Numbered from the stretch's first letter, positions 33,550 through 42,523 are shown. The stretch: DNA of 46,843 nt from an uncultured Lachnospiraceae bacterium (GCA_910577165.1 CAJTLX010000024.1:1-46843), one strand, 5' to 3'. A program made the numbers and translations. Notes: generated by a model not told the origin, from the sequence alone.

Positions 33550-35052
33550 CGCCGCAAGAACATCTCCCGCCCCTGGCAAAAGCATTGCAAATTCAAAGAT
33601 AAATTCCGTTCCTTTTCCGATCTCGCTCCTCACTTTAATCTCGCTGCCATGCTTTAGCGCGATCTGCTTTGCAATCGCAAGTCCAAGCCCCGTGCCCTTT
33701 GCATTCTGCCTTAATTTTGACTTGTAAAATTTTTCAAAAATATTGGGCAGTTCCTCCGCGGAGATCCCGACTCCCTCATCCCGGATGGACACGCGCACAT
33801 ACGGTTTATTTTCTTCTGCAAACTCGGAGAAGGTCACATGAACAGTTGAATTTTCCGGCGAAAACTTAATTGCATTGTCAAAAATTACAAGAAACATTTG
33901 ACGAATCCGATCATAGTCCCCCTCCATCATATAGATTTCTTTTTCGTGTTCAATGCAGATATGAATCCCTTTCTCCGCAGCGATCGCCCCGGCACTCCGT
34001 TTTAACTCCGCAAAGATCTCCATCAGGTTAACCGGTTCTTTCTCCACCATAAAATCCGGGTTCTGCATTTTGGAAAGCAGCAAAAGATCACCTACCAAAC
34101 GCTCCATGCGCCTGCATTCAAGAAGCATACGATCGTAATATTGGCGCACTTTCTCCTCATCCGTTACCACGCCATCCACAAGTGTTTCCGTATATGCGCG
34201 AATCACGGTGATCGGTGTGCGCAGTTCATGGGAAACATTCGCAAAGAAATCCATGCGCATCTGCTCTAAATTATTGCGCATCTCCTCATTTTTTGCCAGT
34301 TTATCCGCCAGCGAATCGATCGTGCGCGCCAGCTCTCCGATCTCATCCCTGCGCCTTATCCCGGTCTTTTCATCATATGCCCCCCGCGCTAACATCCTTG
34401 CGGTATCCCGCATTAAAAGCACTGGTTTTGAGAGCCGTCCTGCAAATAAAAATGCCACGAACACCGAGATCACGAGTGCCACTAACACGCTGTAAAAAAT
34501 CATCTCTTTCCCGTTAGCAATCGCTTCATCCTGCGTTTCCATTGAGATATTGATAAGGAGCGCGCCACAGATCTCCCCGTTATTGCCAATGACGGGCACC
34601 CCCACGGACATCATTGTACAGCCGTGAATTTCACTGTAACTGGTCAAAAAACGCTCCTTGCCCAAAAATGCCGAATAGATTAGATTCGTATAATTTTCCT
34701 GATTCACATCCACAAATTCCATTGTTGCCATCAAACGATTCATCGGTTCGCTGGCATAGGGATTTGCGATCGACCAGATCTCGTAATTTCCGATCTCGGT
34801 CAAAATTTCAAGATAGCTCAAACAGCTTGCATAATCCTCATTTGCAATAAATTCCTGGAAACGACTGGAAATTTTGTCGGCATATTCCTCTAGCTGCTGA
34901 CGGTACTGTCTGCGCATGGTGCGCTGATAGGTACTCAAAAAGATCGCGCTGACCACCGTCGCCATAATGATCGCCATCAGCGCGAAATAAAAATATGTTT
35001 TTATCAGCAGCAGATTTCTGCCAATCTTTCTTTTTTTATACTTTTTTTCCAT
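33535..35052 (-). CDS. Sensor histidine kinase
   Basis: A membrane kinase of about 505 residues. Two membrane segments (YFYFALMAIIMATVVSAIFL near residues 20-40 and VLVALVISVFVAFLFAG near 185-205) flank an extracellular sensor domain of about 140 residues; a HAMP linker follows. The phosphorylated histidine is in FFANVSHELRTPITVIRAYT near residue 270, and the ATPase domain has the N box (FLVIFDNAIKFSP), G1 (RDEGVGI), F (NIFEKFYKSKLR) and G2 (GTGLGLAIAKQI). I use ATG 35052; the frame extends five codons upstream to TTG or GTG starts that are nearer an AGGAT sequence. It follows its response regulator by about 30 bases. Input signal unknown. Confidence 0.93.
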   Translation of the reverse strand: MEKKYKKRKIGRNLLLIKTYFYFALMAIIMATVVSAIFLSTYQRTMRRQYRQQLEEYADKISSRFQEFIANEDYASCLSYLEILTEIGNYEIWSIANPYASEPMNRLMATMEFVDVNQENYTNLIYSAFLGKERFLTSYSEIHGCTMMSVGVPVIGNNGEICGALLINISMETQDEAIANGKEMIFYSVLVALVISVFVAFLFAGRLSKPVLLMRDTARMLARGAYDEKTGIRRRDEIGELARTIDSLADKLAKNEEMRNNLEQMRMDFFANVSHELRTPITVIRAYTETLVDGVVTDEEKVRQYYDRMLLECRRMERLVGDLLLLSKMQNPDFMVEKEPVNLMEIFAELKRSAGAIAAEKGIHICIEHEKEIYMMEGDYDRIRQMFLVIFDNAIKFSPENSTVHVTFSEFAEENKPYVRVSIRDEGVGISAEELPNIFEKFYKSKLRQNAKGTGLGLAIAKQIALKHGSEIKVRSEIGKGTEFIFEFAMLLPGAGDVLAAAKEK

Positions 35053-35084
35053 CGCATCCAACACCAAAAAATCCTATTTTACCA

Positions 35085-35783
35085 TTACCCTTCTATCTCG
35101 AATTTGTAACCCACACCCCAGACCGTCTGAATCGACCAGGCCGGATGCTCCACGGTATCCAACTTTGCGCGCAGACGCTTGATATGGGAATCCACGGTGC
35201 GGGTATCCCCGTAGTAATCATATCCCCAAAGACTATCGAGCAGATTGTCCCTGGTAAACACTTTGTTTGGATTGCTTGCAAGTGTCCACATTGTCTCAAT
35301 CTCCTTTTTAGTCATGGTCATCCGTTTCCCGTCAATGCTGAGCGCGTACTCATCAAGGTTGATCGTGAGGTTAGCCACAACTAATACATTTTTATTAGCT
35401 GACGCACTCTCCTGCGGCTTTTTCACCATACGGCGCAAAACCGCACGCACACGAGCCATCACCTCACTTGGACTAAATGGCTTTACAATATAATCGTCCG
35501 CTCCGATATCAAGTCCCATAATTTTTTCAAAATCCTCCCCCCGCGCCGTAATTAAAATCACTGGCACATCGGAAGTTTTTCTTATCTCGCGGCAGACTGC
35601 ATAACCGTCCATCTTTGGCATCATTACATCAAGAAGCACTACAGCGGGAGAGTATTTCTCAAAAAGACGCAGTGCCTCCTCGCCGTCCGCCGCAAGTACG
35701 GCCTCGTAGCCTTCCTTCTTTGTATATTCAGATAACACATCCGTAATATCGGGGTTATCATCAGCAATCAATATGTATTGCAT
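35085..35783 (-). CDS. OmpR-family response regulator
   Basis: A 232-residue DNA-binding partner of the kinase. The receiver domain has the acidic pair ADD near residue 8, phospho-acceptor D52 in LLDVMMPKMDGY, a conserved ITARGED, and the lysine in DDYIVKPFSP. The winged-helix output domain follows from about residue 130 (MTKKEIETMWTLASNPNKVF, RDNLLDSLWGYDYYGDTRTV, DSHIKRLRAKL). The ATG at 35783 is preceded by AGGAGAATAGGG. The gene pair is an independent operon; a TATAAT lies at about 35857 upstream but without a clear -35. Confidence 0.96.
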   Translation of the reverse strand: MQYILIADDNPDITDVLSEYTKKEGYEAVLAADGEEALRLFEKYSPAVVLLDVMMPKMDGYAVCREIRKTSDVPVILITARGEDFEKIMGLDIGADDYIVKPFSPSEVMARVRAVLRRMVKKPQESASANKNVLVVANLTINLDEYALSIDGKRMTMTKKEIETMWTLASNPNKVFTRDNLLDSLWGYDYYGDTRTVDSHIKRLRAKLDTVEHPAWSIQTVWGVGYKFEIEG

Positions 35784-36000
35784 CCCTATTCTCCTTCCTG
35801 TTTCACAGTTTCTCTTCCCTGCCGCACAATTTTATACTAAAAATGTAGTACCCCACCCTAAATTATACAAAAATGTGGCAGCAAAGTTTTCGATAAGCTG
35901 GATAATTCTTAAGTAACAGTATGCCAACAACAGCTTTATTATATTCGGAGATTGTACGAATTACAAGATGTTTCACAATTTTTTCAAATTTCCAATTCTT

Positions 36001-37086
36001 TTATAAAATCGTTACCATATTTTTACAGTACCAATCTTTATCCACCTGGCGCACTTCCTCCCCCCTCTGCACGATCGGATGAGCAGTATCATTTGGTGGA
36101 ATATAGCGGATCACCGCCTTTTTTCCATCCGACATCATCACCTCGTGATCTGTATATTTCGCGCGCATATTTTTAAGAAAAAGCATAACTAAGCGGCGGT
36201 CAAGCCCCTTGAACTCCTCATCATAAAACATAGTTAAAACATTTAGCGGCAGCCTTGCATCCTTGTAGCTGCGCGCAGAAACCATCGCGTCAAAAATATC
36301 CGAGATTGCCGTGACGCGCGCGCACATTCCGATCGCATCCCCAGAAATTCCGTCCGGATACCCTGAACCATCTAATTTTTCATGATGCTGCCTTGCCGCT
36401 AATCGAACCGAATCATCAAAGCGCGTTCCTAACAGGTGGTCAGAGTGAACGGGATGTTCTCTCATCACTGCAAGTTCCTCCGGTGTCAATTTCCTGGGTG
36501 CATTTAAAATTTCTTCCGGGATCATGGTTTTGCCGATATCGTGCAAAAGTCCGGCGAGCGCGTATAATTTCACTTCCTTCCCCCCAAGTCCCAGCCATTC
36601 CGCCTGCATCCCGTTTAAGAGTGCCACATTGAGCGAATGACGCTGAAGCCCTTCATCCATCGGTCTCGGAAAACTGATGCAGGAAAATATCGTAATCTGA
36701 TCAAAATCAATCAGTTTCTGTGTGATCTCCTCCGCCAACGGTTCCACACTTTCGCTGCTCAGCCAGGAATTCAGATCTGCTCGGTGAAACAAACTGTCCA
36801 CATTCTGCTGTAATTCTGAATATCCCACGCTCTGTTCCGTCATTTTCTGACGGACATTTAAAGGTACATGGTCGTCGGAGATCAGATCAATATACGTGTC
36901 TTTGTAAACCATGATATTTTTATCATTTCCAAAGTAACATAAAAGTTTATCAAGTTTTGACTTTACAATCTTTTCTCCTTTTGGGAGAAGTTTGACTGCG
37001 CCCGTCTGATTAAAAATATCATTGTTCAACACATAGCCGTCCCAAAGATATTCCACCGGAAATATTTTCATATTTTCGGAATCCAT
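36001..37086 (-). CDS. HD-GYP domain protein
   Basis: Predicted cyclic di-GMP phosphodiesterase of about 361 residues, a distant relative of the one at 18485. The N-terminal 130 residues resemble its adaptor region (DGYVLNNDIFNQTGAVKLLP). The HD-GYP core shows RHSLNVALLNGMQAEWLG, LLHDIGKTMIPEEILNAPR, REHPVHSDHLLG and HHEKLDGSGYPDG, then ISDIFDAMVSARSYK and the tail DHEVMMSDGKKAVIRYIPPN. I take ATG 37086 as start: it lies one base after the PilZ-gene stop and ten bases after AAGGGGG; the longer frame from 37113 would overlap that gene. Likely coupled to the PilZ protein, pairing a c-di-GMP hydrolase with a receptor. Confidence 0.94.
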   Translation of the reverse strand: MDSENMKIFPVEYLWDGYVLNNDIFNQTGAVKLLPKGEKIVKSKLDKLLCYFGNDKNIMVYKDTYIDLISDDHVPLNVRQKMTEQSVGYSELQQNVDSLFHRADLNSWLSSESVEPLAEEITQKLIDFDQITIFSCISFPRPMDEGLQRHSLNVALLNGMQAEWLGLGGKEVKLYALAGLLHDIGKTMIPEEILNAPRKLTPEELAVMREHPVHSDHLLGTRFDDSVRLAARQHHEKLDGSGYPDGISGDAIGMCARVTAISDIFDAMVSARSYKDARLPLNVLTMFYDEEFKGLDRRLVMLFLKNMRAKYTDHEVMMSDGKKAVIRYIPPNDTAHPIVQRGEEVRQVDKDWYCKNMVTIL

Positions 37087-37087
37087 A

Positions 37088-37699
37088 TTATTCTTGCCCC
37101 CTTCCCTTTTCAAAATGAGCCTCCCTTATCCGGCATCCATATTCCTCCTGCAACGCACCGCCCAATACACCTTTTCTTTTTCCGCCATAACTCTTTTGTA
37201 TCCTCACAATCTCACAGCGCAGTGTCAATGCGCCCTGCGGTGTTCTCAGTGCCAGCGAAAACACTTCCCCAATATTAAAATAGCCCATATCCGCACTCAA
37301 TAAAATCCCGCTCGCACTCATATTGACAATTTTTACTGGTATCTTCCTGTGCAGTGGAATTTCCCTCTCATCAAGATATACTCCCCGGATACCTCCCACG
37401 ATGGCAACCGGATATCTGGTTCTTGTGCGGCTCTCCTTCTTCCTGCTCTTTCCAAGATAGACTTCCACCTCATTTCCCACCACCGCCCTGCGGATGGTAC
37501 CGCGAACCTCATACAGGCATTTCTCTGCAAAAATTATAGCGGATATATTGCAAAATTTTTTTTGTGAAAGGCTGTCAGCGCGAATCATAACCGAATTGGA
37601 ATCGCTGTTAAAGCGAAGGATCGCTGTATCCGCAAGAACAGTGTCATCTTCCACGCTTTTCACAATAATTCTCCGATTTTTTAATTCTCCCTCTTTCAC
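37088..37699 (-). CDS. PilZ domain protein
   Basis: A 203-residue cytoplasmic protein with a YcgR-like layout: an N-terminal beta domain (residues 1-90) and a C-terminal PilZ domain. The cyclic di-GMP signature is present as RTRTRYPVAI near residue 93 (the RxxxR part) and NMSASGILLSAD near residue 127 (the [D/N]xSxxG part). It probably binds c-di-GMP and alters motility or surface functions, but no flagellar gene is in the window. Just downstream lies an HD-GYP gene. The start has GGATGAGAGGGTG upstream. Confidence 0.92.
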   Translation of the reverse strand: MKEGELKNRRIIVKSVEDDTVLADTAILRFNSDSNSVMIRADSLSQKKFCNISAIIFAEKCLYEVRGTIRRAVVGNEVEVYLGKSRKKESRTRTRYPVAIVGGIRGVYLDEREIPLHRKIPVKIVNMSASGILLSADMGYFNIGEVFSLALRTPQGALTLRCEIVRIQKSYGGKRKGVLGGALQEEYGCRIREAHFEKGRGQE

Positions 37700-37800
37700 C
37701 CTCTCATCCTCCTCTTCGCATCCTTCGTTTACTCAAATATTACCATAAAATCCACAAACATACAAGAAAATAAGTGCGTCTGCTGCTCTTTTTTTTCTGG

Positions 37801-37829
37801 TTGCCATTGTTCTGACATAAACATATACT
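37801..37829 (+). promoter_or_regulatory. Promoter of the Ig-like protein gene
   Basis: Plus-strand -35 TTGCCA (37801-37806), 17-base spacer, -10 TATACT (37824-37829), 50 bases before the ATG. Confidence 0.75.
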
Positions 37830-37879
37830 AAACTATAGATGGATGTGACGCAAAGAAATCCTAATCAGGAGGCATTGCA

Positions 37880-38674
37880 ATGAAAACTTTTTTAAAAAAA
37901 TGTATCATTGTCCTCGGTTTTGTATTTTTCTTTGCTCTGTTTTCGGCAGGAAACCCGGCGATCACCGCATTTTCCAAGGAAGTGACGGAGAGTTCCGACA
38001 CACAGCCGGAAACGCAAGCTGAGATTAAGTTGAATGTTAAGACGAAGGCTTTAGTCAAGGATACCAAGTACACACTGAAGGTTTACAACCTTTCGGGGAA
38101 CCAGAAAGCAAGCTTTAAGTCAAGTGACTCCTCGATCGCTTCTGTGGATGAGGAGGGAGTGGTCTGCGGCATCGCAAATGGCACCGCCGTGATCACCGTT
38201 ACCGTAAAGGATGGGCTAAAAACAGTTGCTTCCCTGACTTGCGAGGTTACGGTTGGTCCTCCTGCAATCAGTGTGAAATGGACAAAATCCGAAATTGTAT
38301 TAGCGGTGGGGAAACGCATGACCCTAAAGACGATCTTACTTCCGTATAATACAGCCGAGGCCGTAAAGTTTTACTCCTCCGACACGGAGATTGCCACAGT
38401 GACAAGCACTGGCAAGATCACAGCAAAATCGGAGGGCGATACCTATGTGTTCGCAATGATTGATAATGGGAAATTTGATTTCTGCAAAGTTACTGTAGTG
38501 GATCAAGATACATATGACCAACTGATTGAACTCCCGGAAAACGGTGATGCAACAAATGAGACAGAGGATACGACAAATGAGAAGGAAGGGGAGGCAACTC
38601 CTGCGCCAACAAAGACCCCTTCTCCTAGCACCGAGCCGACTTCAACACCATCGACACCGATATCCAACGAGTAA
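37880..38674 (+). CDS. Secreted protein with Ig-like (Big_2) repeats
   Basis: A 264-residue exported protein. The signal peptide has a basic start (MKTFLKKC) and hydrophobic core IIVLGFVFFFALFSAG, cut near residue 30. Two bacterial Ig-like domains follow: one with YTLKVYNLSGNQKASFKSSD, IASVDEEGVVCGIANGTAVI; the second with VLAVGKRMTLKTILLPYNTA, EIATVTSTGKITAKSEGDTY. The tail is a Thr/Pro/Ser/Glu-rich stretch (residues 218-264) of the kind that spans a cell wall, with no LPXTG anchor. Found alone on the plus strand with its own promoter and terminator; likely a surface or adhesion-related protein. Confidence 0.9.
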   Translation: MKTFLKKCIIVLGFVFFFALFSAGNPAITAFSKEVTESSDTQPETQAEIKLNVKTKALVKDTKYTLKVYNLSGNQKASFKSSDSSIASVDEEGVVCGIANGTAVITVTVKDGLKTVASLTCEVTVGPPAISVKWTKSEIVLAVGKRMTLKTILLPYNTAEAVKFYSSDTEIATVTSTGKITAKSEGDTYVFAMIDNGKFDFCKVTVVDQDTYDQLIELPENGDATNETEDTTNEKEGEATPAPTKTPSPSTEPTSTPSTPISNE

Positions 38675-38740
38675 AATTCAACAATTATGAGGTAATCCAC
38701 GTAATGATCCTGCTTCTAACTGCGGTGAGTGGATTGAAAC

Positions 38741-38775
38741 AAAAAAGGAAGCTGTAAAAAACAGCCTCCTTTTTC
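38741..38775 (+). terminator. Terminator of the Ig-like protein gene
   Basis: AAAAAGGA-GCTGT pairs with ACAGC-TCCTTTTT around AAAAA. Confidence 0.85.
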
Positions 38776-38813
38776 TATGCACACGCGATAGAAGTTTAAA
38801 ATTTATTTATGTA

Positions 38814-39185
38814 CTAGCTCACCATTCCGCCAATCATTCCGCCCAGTGCCATCACCGCAAAGGATTTGATCGCCCCCGGTATGGTGAGCGTTGGACCGCT
38901 GATCAAAAAGGAAAGCAACAGATAGACAAGAAAATACAAAATTCCGAAGATCAATCCCCACAAAAATTTTTGTTTTCCCGATTTTTTTCCCAAGTAAAGT
39001 CCCCCGATAAATACTCCGATCGCATCCACCGCCGCCAGGATAATTCCCAGTGTCTTTTCCTCCATCCCGCTCTTTAGCACCAGGAACGCACACAAAAATA
39101 AAAGCATTGCTGTGATCAGTGCCGACATAATAAATGCTTTTACAAAATGCATTGCCTGCAACCCGCCAGTCATATTCTTTTCCAT
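38814..39185 (-). CDS. TIGR04086 family membrane protein
   Basis: A 123-residue integral membrane protein with four hydrophobic segments (AFIMSALITAMLLFLCAFLV, LGIILAAVDAIGVFIGGLYL, LWGLIFGILYFLVYLLLSFL, and AIKSFAVMALGGMIGGMV). This size, topology and the GGLYLGKKSG loop fit TIGR04086, a clostridial family of unknown role usually found beside yajC and tgt, as here with one gene intervening. In many Clostridia the SCIFF precursor and its maturase follow, but I see neither. The ATG at 39185 follows AAAAGGGGAAG. Confidence 0.88.
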   Translation of the reverse strand: MEKNMTGGLQAMHFVKAFIMSALITAMLLFLCAFLVLKSGMEEKTLGIILAAVDAIGVFIGGLYLGKKSGKQKFLWGLIFGILYFLVYLLLSFLISGPTLTIPGAIKSFAVMALGGMIGGMVS

Positions 39186-39335
39186 TCTTCTTCCCCTTTT
39201 CCTTAAAATGTGCTATACTTGTCATGTTTTTGAAAACAGAAGTCACTCCTGATCTCAAAAACAAATTCCATTGAAATATATGAAAATTTTAAAGTATCTA
39301 TGCATAGGAAAGAAGCAGAATACAAGGAGGTTTCC

Positions 39336-40193
39336 ATGGGCTATATTGACTTGCATGTACATTCCAACAAATCTGATGGCACACTAAGTCCTACAGAGGT
39401 GGTTTCCCGCGCGGCAGAGCGCGGGCTTAGCGCGATTGCCCTTACCGATCACGACTGTGTGGCAGGGGTTTCTGAGGCGTGTGCGGCGGCGAAAAAATTA
39501 TCTGCATCCAACAAATCGCTTCGCGTTATTTCTGGCGTGGAGATTTCCGCCGACTACAAAAACCGCGATATCCACATTTTGGGATTATTTGTTGACACAG
39601 AGAATCCTGCACTTTTTAATGCCCTAAATTCCGCGCTGAAAGCGCGCGATAAGCGCAATGAAAAAATGGTGAAAAATCTTCAGGATGCGGGGCTTGAAAT
39701 CACGATGGAAGACTTGCTCTTTGGCACTGACGAAACAGTGATTACCCGCGCACATTTCGCGCGCCATCTTCTGGCAAAAGGGTATGTGAAAACATGGGAG
39801 GAAGCATTTCCCAAATATCTTGACAGCACCACCCCCTACTATGTGCGCCGCGAATATATGATGCCGGATAGAGCCATCCACTTAATTCGCGAAGCAGGCG
39901 GCATTCCTGTACTCGCACATCCTCTGCTCTACCATCTTGATGCGGACGGGGTGCAGGAACTGGTAAAAAAATTAAAGGGTGAGGGATTGATGGGGATTGA
40001 GACCATCTACTCCAAAAACACGAAAACGGACGAGTCCTTTGTGCGCAAGCTCGCCGCAAAGTTTGATCTGCTGATGACCGGCGGATCGGATTTTCACGGT
40101 GCAAACAAGCCGGATATTGAGATCGGAATTGGGAGGGGGAATCTTCGAATACCAGAAGAATTATTGTGGGAACTGGAAAAGGTAAGGGGTTAA
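39336..40193 (+). CDS. PHP-domain nucleoside 3',5'-bisphosphate phosphatase-like protein
   Basis: A 285-residue cytoplasmic metal-dependent phosphatase, of the YciV/RnaAM-like group that removes the 3'-phosphate from nucleoside 3',5'-bisphosphates or oligoribonucleotides. Motifs in order: DLHVHSNKSDGTLSP, ALTDHDCVAG, GVEISADYKNRDIHILGLF, VITRAHFARHLLAKGY with the usual insert, GGIPVLAHPLLYHL and MTGGSDFHGANKP. I choose ATG 39336 because AAGGAGG lies seven bases upstream; the longer frame from 39300 has no such site. It is alone on the plus strand, inserted between TIGR04086 and yajC, and ends in a strong bidirectional hairpin. Confidence 0.94.
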   Translation: MGYIDLHVHSNKSDGTLSPTEVVSRAAERGLSAIALTDHDCVAGVSEACAAAKKLSASNKSLRVISGVEISADYKNRDIHILGLFVDTENPALFNALNSALKARDKRNEKMVKNLQDAGLEITMEDLLFGTDETVITRAHFARHLLAKGYVKTWEEAFPKYLDSTTPYYVRREYMMPDRAIHLIREAGGIPVLAHPLLYHLDADGVQELVKKLKGEGLMGIETIYSKNTKTDESFVRKLAAKFDLLMTGGSDFHGANKPDIEIGIGRGNLRIPEELLWELEKVRG

Positions 40194-40247
40194 AAAACCT
40201 CCCATACTGCAGATTTAATACTGTGATATGGGAGGTTTTTTCCTCCA
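40194..40247 (+). terminator. Bidirectional terminator between PHP gene and yajC
   Basis: ACCTCCCATA pairs with TATGGGAGGT, flanked by AAAAAA before and TTTTTT after, so it serves both the plus-strand PHP gene and the minus-strand yajC. Confidence 0.93.
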
Positions 40248-40305
40248 ATTATATTTCACCTTTTTAATTATCCCTATTTTTTCTTTTTCGTTTTTTTAGT
40301 TATCC

Positions 40306-40686
40306 CTATTTCTTTTCCTTCGTTTCCTTTGTCTCCGCTGGCGTGGCTCCCTCCGGCTTCTCAACCTCCACCACCGCCGTCTTCTTCATTGGAATACGGC
40401 AGTTTTTGTTATTGCCGAATTCCACAACAATCACTTCCTCCATCACATCGATCACCACTCCATAAAAACCTGCGGTCGTCAGTACACTGTCGCCGATCTC
40501 AAGGGAACTGACCAGCGCGTCCATCTGCTTCTGTTGCTTTTTCTGTGGGCGGATCAGCAGAAAGTAAAATACCGCGCCGATAATTACAAGATAGATTACC
40601 ATAGAAACAATGGACATTCCCGCCCCAGGCGTTGTCCCCGCATTTCCCGCCGCTGCCGCGCCGTCCGTCAAAAATAATAAATTCAT
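40306..40686 (-). CDS. yajC: Preprotein translocase subunit YajC
   Basis: An accessory subunit of the Sec translocase (with SecDF). It has one membrane segment (VSMVIYLVIIGAVFYFLLI) followed by the family sequence RPQKKQQKQMDALVSSLEIG and DSVLTTAGFYGVVIDV. The C-terminus is Lys/Glu/Thr-rich. I place the start at ATG 40686, behind GGAGGATTTT, giving 126 residues; a start four codons earlier has a weaker site. tgt lies upstream with one unknown gene between. Confidence 0.95.
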   Translation of the reverse strand: MNLLFLTDGAAAAGNAGTTPGAGMSIVSMVIYLVIIGAVFYFLLIRPQKKQQKQMDALVSSLEIGDSVLTTAGFYGVVIDVMEEVIVVEFGNNKNCRIPMKKTAVVEVEKPEGATPAETKETKEKK

Positions 40687-40761
40687 AAAATCCTCCATTC
40701 CGGTCTTTGACCTAAAAATTTTCTCCCTTTTCAGAAAAGTGTTCCCAATGCAGGAAGATAT

Positions 40762-41142
40762 CTAGTTCATATCAAATAGCCAATAGCCTTCTTTGTGTAA
40801 CGCAATATTTAGTTCTTCCCATTTTTCTATAAATGGTATTAGAACACTTTGCTCGTCTGTATTGGGTATTTTTAATCCAAAACGTATCTGCCCTTTATTT
40901 GTATATAATTCAATGTAAGATATTTCACCTATACGAAATTCTTTATTCCCAGCATATATACATTTTTGTTTTTTTCTCATAATTTTTGTCAGAATGGTTT
41001 CCTTGTGGTGCTTTTCCCACCATATATACGCACTTTCTTTCAAATCTATCACTTGTTCAATATTATCATTATCTTTGTACCTCAACAATGTATCAGATAT
41101 ACCTGTAATGCTGTCCATATCAAATAATATAGTACTCTTCAT
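40762..41142 (-). CDS. Unknown protein between tgt and yajC
   Basis: A 126-residue soluble protein starting MKSTILFDMDSITGISDTLL and containing a Trp-Trp pair (AYIWWEKHH), the basic IMRKKQKCIYAG, and GEISYIELYTNKGQIRFGLK. The beta-strand-rich second half suggests a small mixed fold, but I cannot assign a family. The ribosome site GAGGGGAT and a consensus promoter precede it. It breaks an otherwise common tgt-yajC neighbourhood, and its lower GC content than its neighbours hints at recent acquisition. Confidence 0.8.
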   Translation of the reverse strand: MKSTILFDMDSITGISDTLLRYKDNDNIEQVIDLKESAYIWWEKHHKETILTKIMRKKQKCIYAGNKEFRIGEISYIELYTNKGQIRFGLKIPNTDEQSVLIPFIEKWEELNIALHKEGYWLFDMN

Positions 41143-41180
41143 CTGAATATCCCCTCAGCGAAACATCATTTATATGCCTG

Positions 41181-41209
41181 ATTATAAAGTATTTGCCTGC
41201 TGCCTGCAA
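41181..41209 (-). promoter_or_regulatory. Promoter of the unknown gene at 40762
   Basis: Minus-strand -35 TTGCAG (41209-41204), 17-base spacer, -10 TATAAT (41186-41181). Confidence 0.82.
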
Positions 41210-41288
41210 TGCATATTTACAGATTCATTTTCAATGGAAACACCATTCCGCAAAGGGAGAAAATTTTTTGTGGCAAAAATGCCATCCT

Positions 41289-42425
41289 TTATGCTTCCCC
41301 GCTCTCCATAAAGCCTGTGAGCTTCCTCCTCTTGTACTGAGCGTACTCCCCTTTTTCGATCGCCTGCCGTATCTCCTCCATCATCTTGTTATAGAAGTAA
41401 AGATTGTGTGTTACAAGCAATCTTAATCCTAACATTTCCTTTGCCTTGAGCAAATGACGAATATATGCTCTGCTGTAGTGGCGACAGGTAGGACAATTGC
41501 AGCCCGGTTCAATCGGTTCGGAATCCAACTCATATTTTGCATTCATCAGATTCATCTTGCCGTGATTTGTGTAGGCATGGCCATGCCTGCCGTTTCTTGC
41601 CGGATACACACAGTCAAAGAAATCCACGCCGCGCTCCACCGCCTCAAGAATATTGGCAGGGGTACCCACCCCCATCAGATAGACCGGTCTATCCTCCGGC
41701 AGATAGGGAACGGTCTTTTCAATAATATGGTACATCTCCTCGTGCGACTCCCCAACTGCCAGACCGCCAATTGCATAACCATCAAGATCAAACTCGGAAA
41801 TTCTCTTTGCGTGTTCAATTCGAAGATCCTCAAATGTGCCGCCCTGATTGATCCCAAAAAGCAGCTGCTGTCTATTTAGCGTATCCTCAAGGCTATTTAA
41901 ACGCGCCATCTCCGCTTTGCAGCGGACAAGCCAGCGTGTGGTGCGGGCAACAGAGTTTTCCATATATTCCCTTGTGCAGGGATGCGGCGCACACTCATCA
42001 AATGCCATTGCAATGGTGGAGGCTAAATTTGACTGGATGCGCATACTCTCCTCCGGTCCCATAAAAATCTTGCGCCCGTCCACATGGGAGTTAAAATATA
42101 CTCCCTCCTCCTTTATCTTTCGAAGCCCTGCGAGCGAAAAGACCTGAAACCCGCCAGAATCCGTTAAGATTGGCCTGTCCCACACCATAAATTTGTGCAG
42201 TCCACCAAGCTTTTTCACCACCTCGTCGCCCGGTCTGACATGGAGATGATAGGTATTGGACAGCTCGACCTGCGTCCCGATCTCTTTCAGATCCATTGTG
42301 GAAACGGCTCCCTTGATCGCGCCGACCGTCCCGACATTCATAAAAACTGGGGTCTGGATTACCCCGTGCACTGTCACAAACTCCCCGCGCTTCGCGTTTC
42401 CGTCCTTACAAATTAGCTTATACAT
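41289..42425 (-). CDS. tgt: tRNA-guanine transglycosylase
   Basis: Exchanges guanine-34 in tRNAs with GUN anticodons for the queuosine precursor (or queuine salvaged from the surroundings). The 378-residue length is typical. Catalytic and binding segments: LTDSGGFQVFSL with the first active aspartate near residue 91, AFDECAPHP near 145, QGGTFEDLRIEHA, GGLAVGESHEEMY, GVDFFDCVYPARNGRHGHAY with the nucleophilic aspartate, and the zinc set CNCPTCRHYSRAYIRHL. The ATG at 42425 follows AAGGATTCC-type purine sequence; a promoter lies about 70 bases upstream. Confidence 0.98.
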   Translation of the reverse strand: MYKLICKDGNAKRGEFVTVHGVIQTPVFMNVGTVGAIKGAVSTMDLKEIGTQVELSNTYHLHVRPGDEVVKKLGGLHKFMVWDRPILTDSGGFQVFSLAGLRKIKEEGVYFNSHVDGRKIFMGPEESMRIQSNLASTIAMAFDECAPHPCTREYMENSVARTTRWLVRCKAEMARLNSLEDTLNRQQLLFGINQGGTFEDLRIEHAKRISEFDLDGYAIGGLAVGESHEEMYHIIEKTVPYLPEDRPVYLMGVGTPANILEAVERGVDFFDCVYPARNGRHGHAYTNHGKMNLMNAKYELDSEPIEPGCNCPTCRHYSRAYIRHLLKAKEMLGLRLLVTHNLYFYNKMMEEIRQAIEKGEYAQYKRRKLTGFMESGEA

Positions 42426-42494
42426 GGAAAGGAATCCTTCCTAAACTTTATTTCTGCGCGTCAGATTCCCCGTGGAAAAAGACACGCTTTCTAT

Positions 42495-42523
42495 AGTATA
42501 TCGTTTCCCTTTGAATATTTCAA
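42495..42523 (-). promoter_or_regulatory. Promoter of tgt
   Basis: Minus-strand -35 TTGAAA (42523-42518), 17-base spacer, -10 TATACT (42500-42495). Confidence 0.78.

Noticed and set aside
38726..38740. GAGTGGATTGAAAC, like the 3' end of type I CRISPR repeats
   Set aside because: A single occurrence without the rest of a repeat, no second copy at 60-70 bases and no cas genes.
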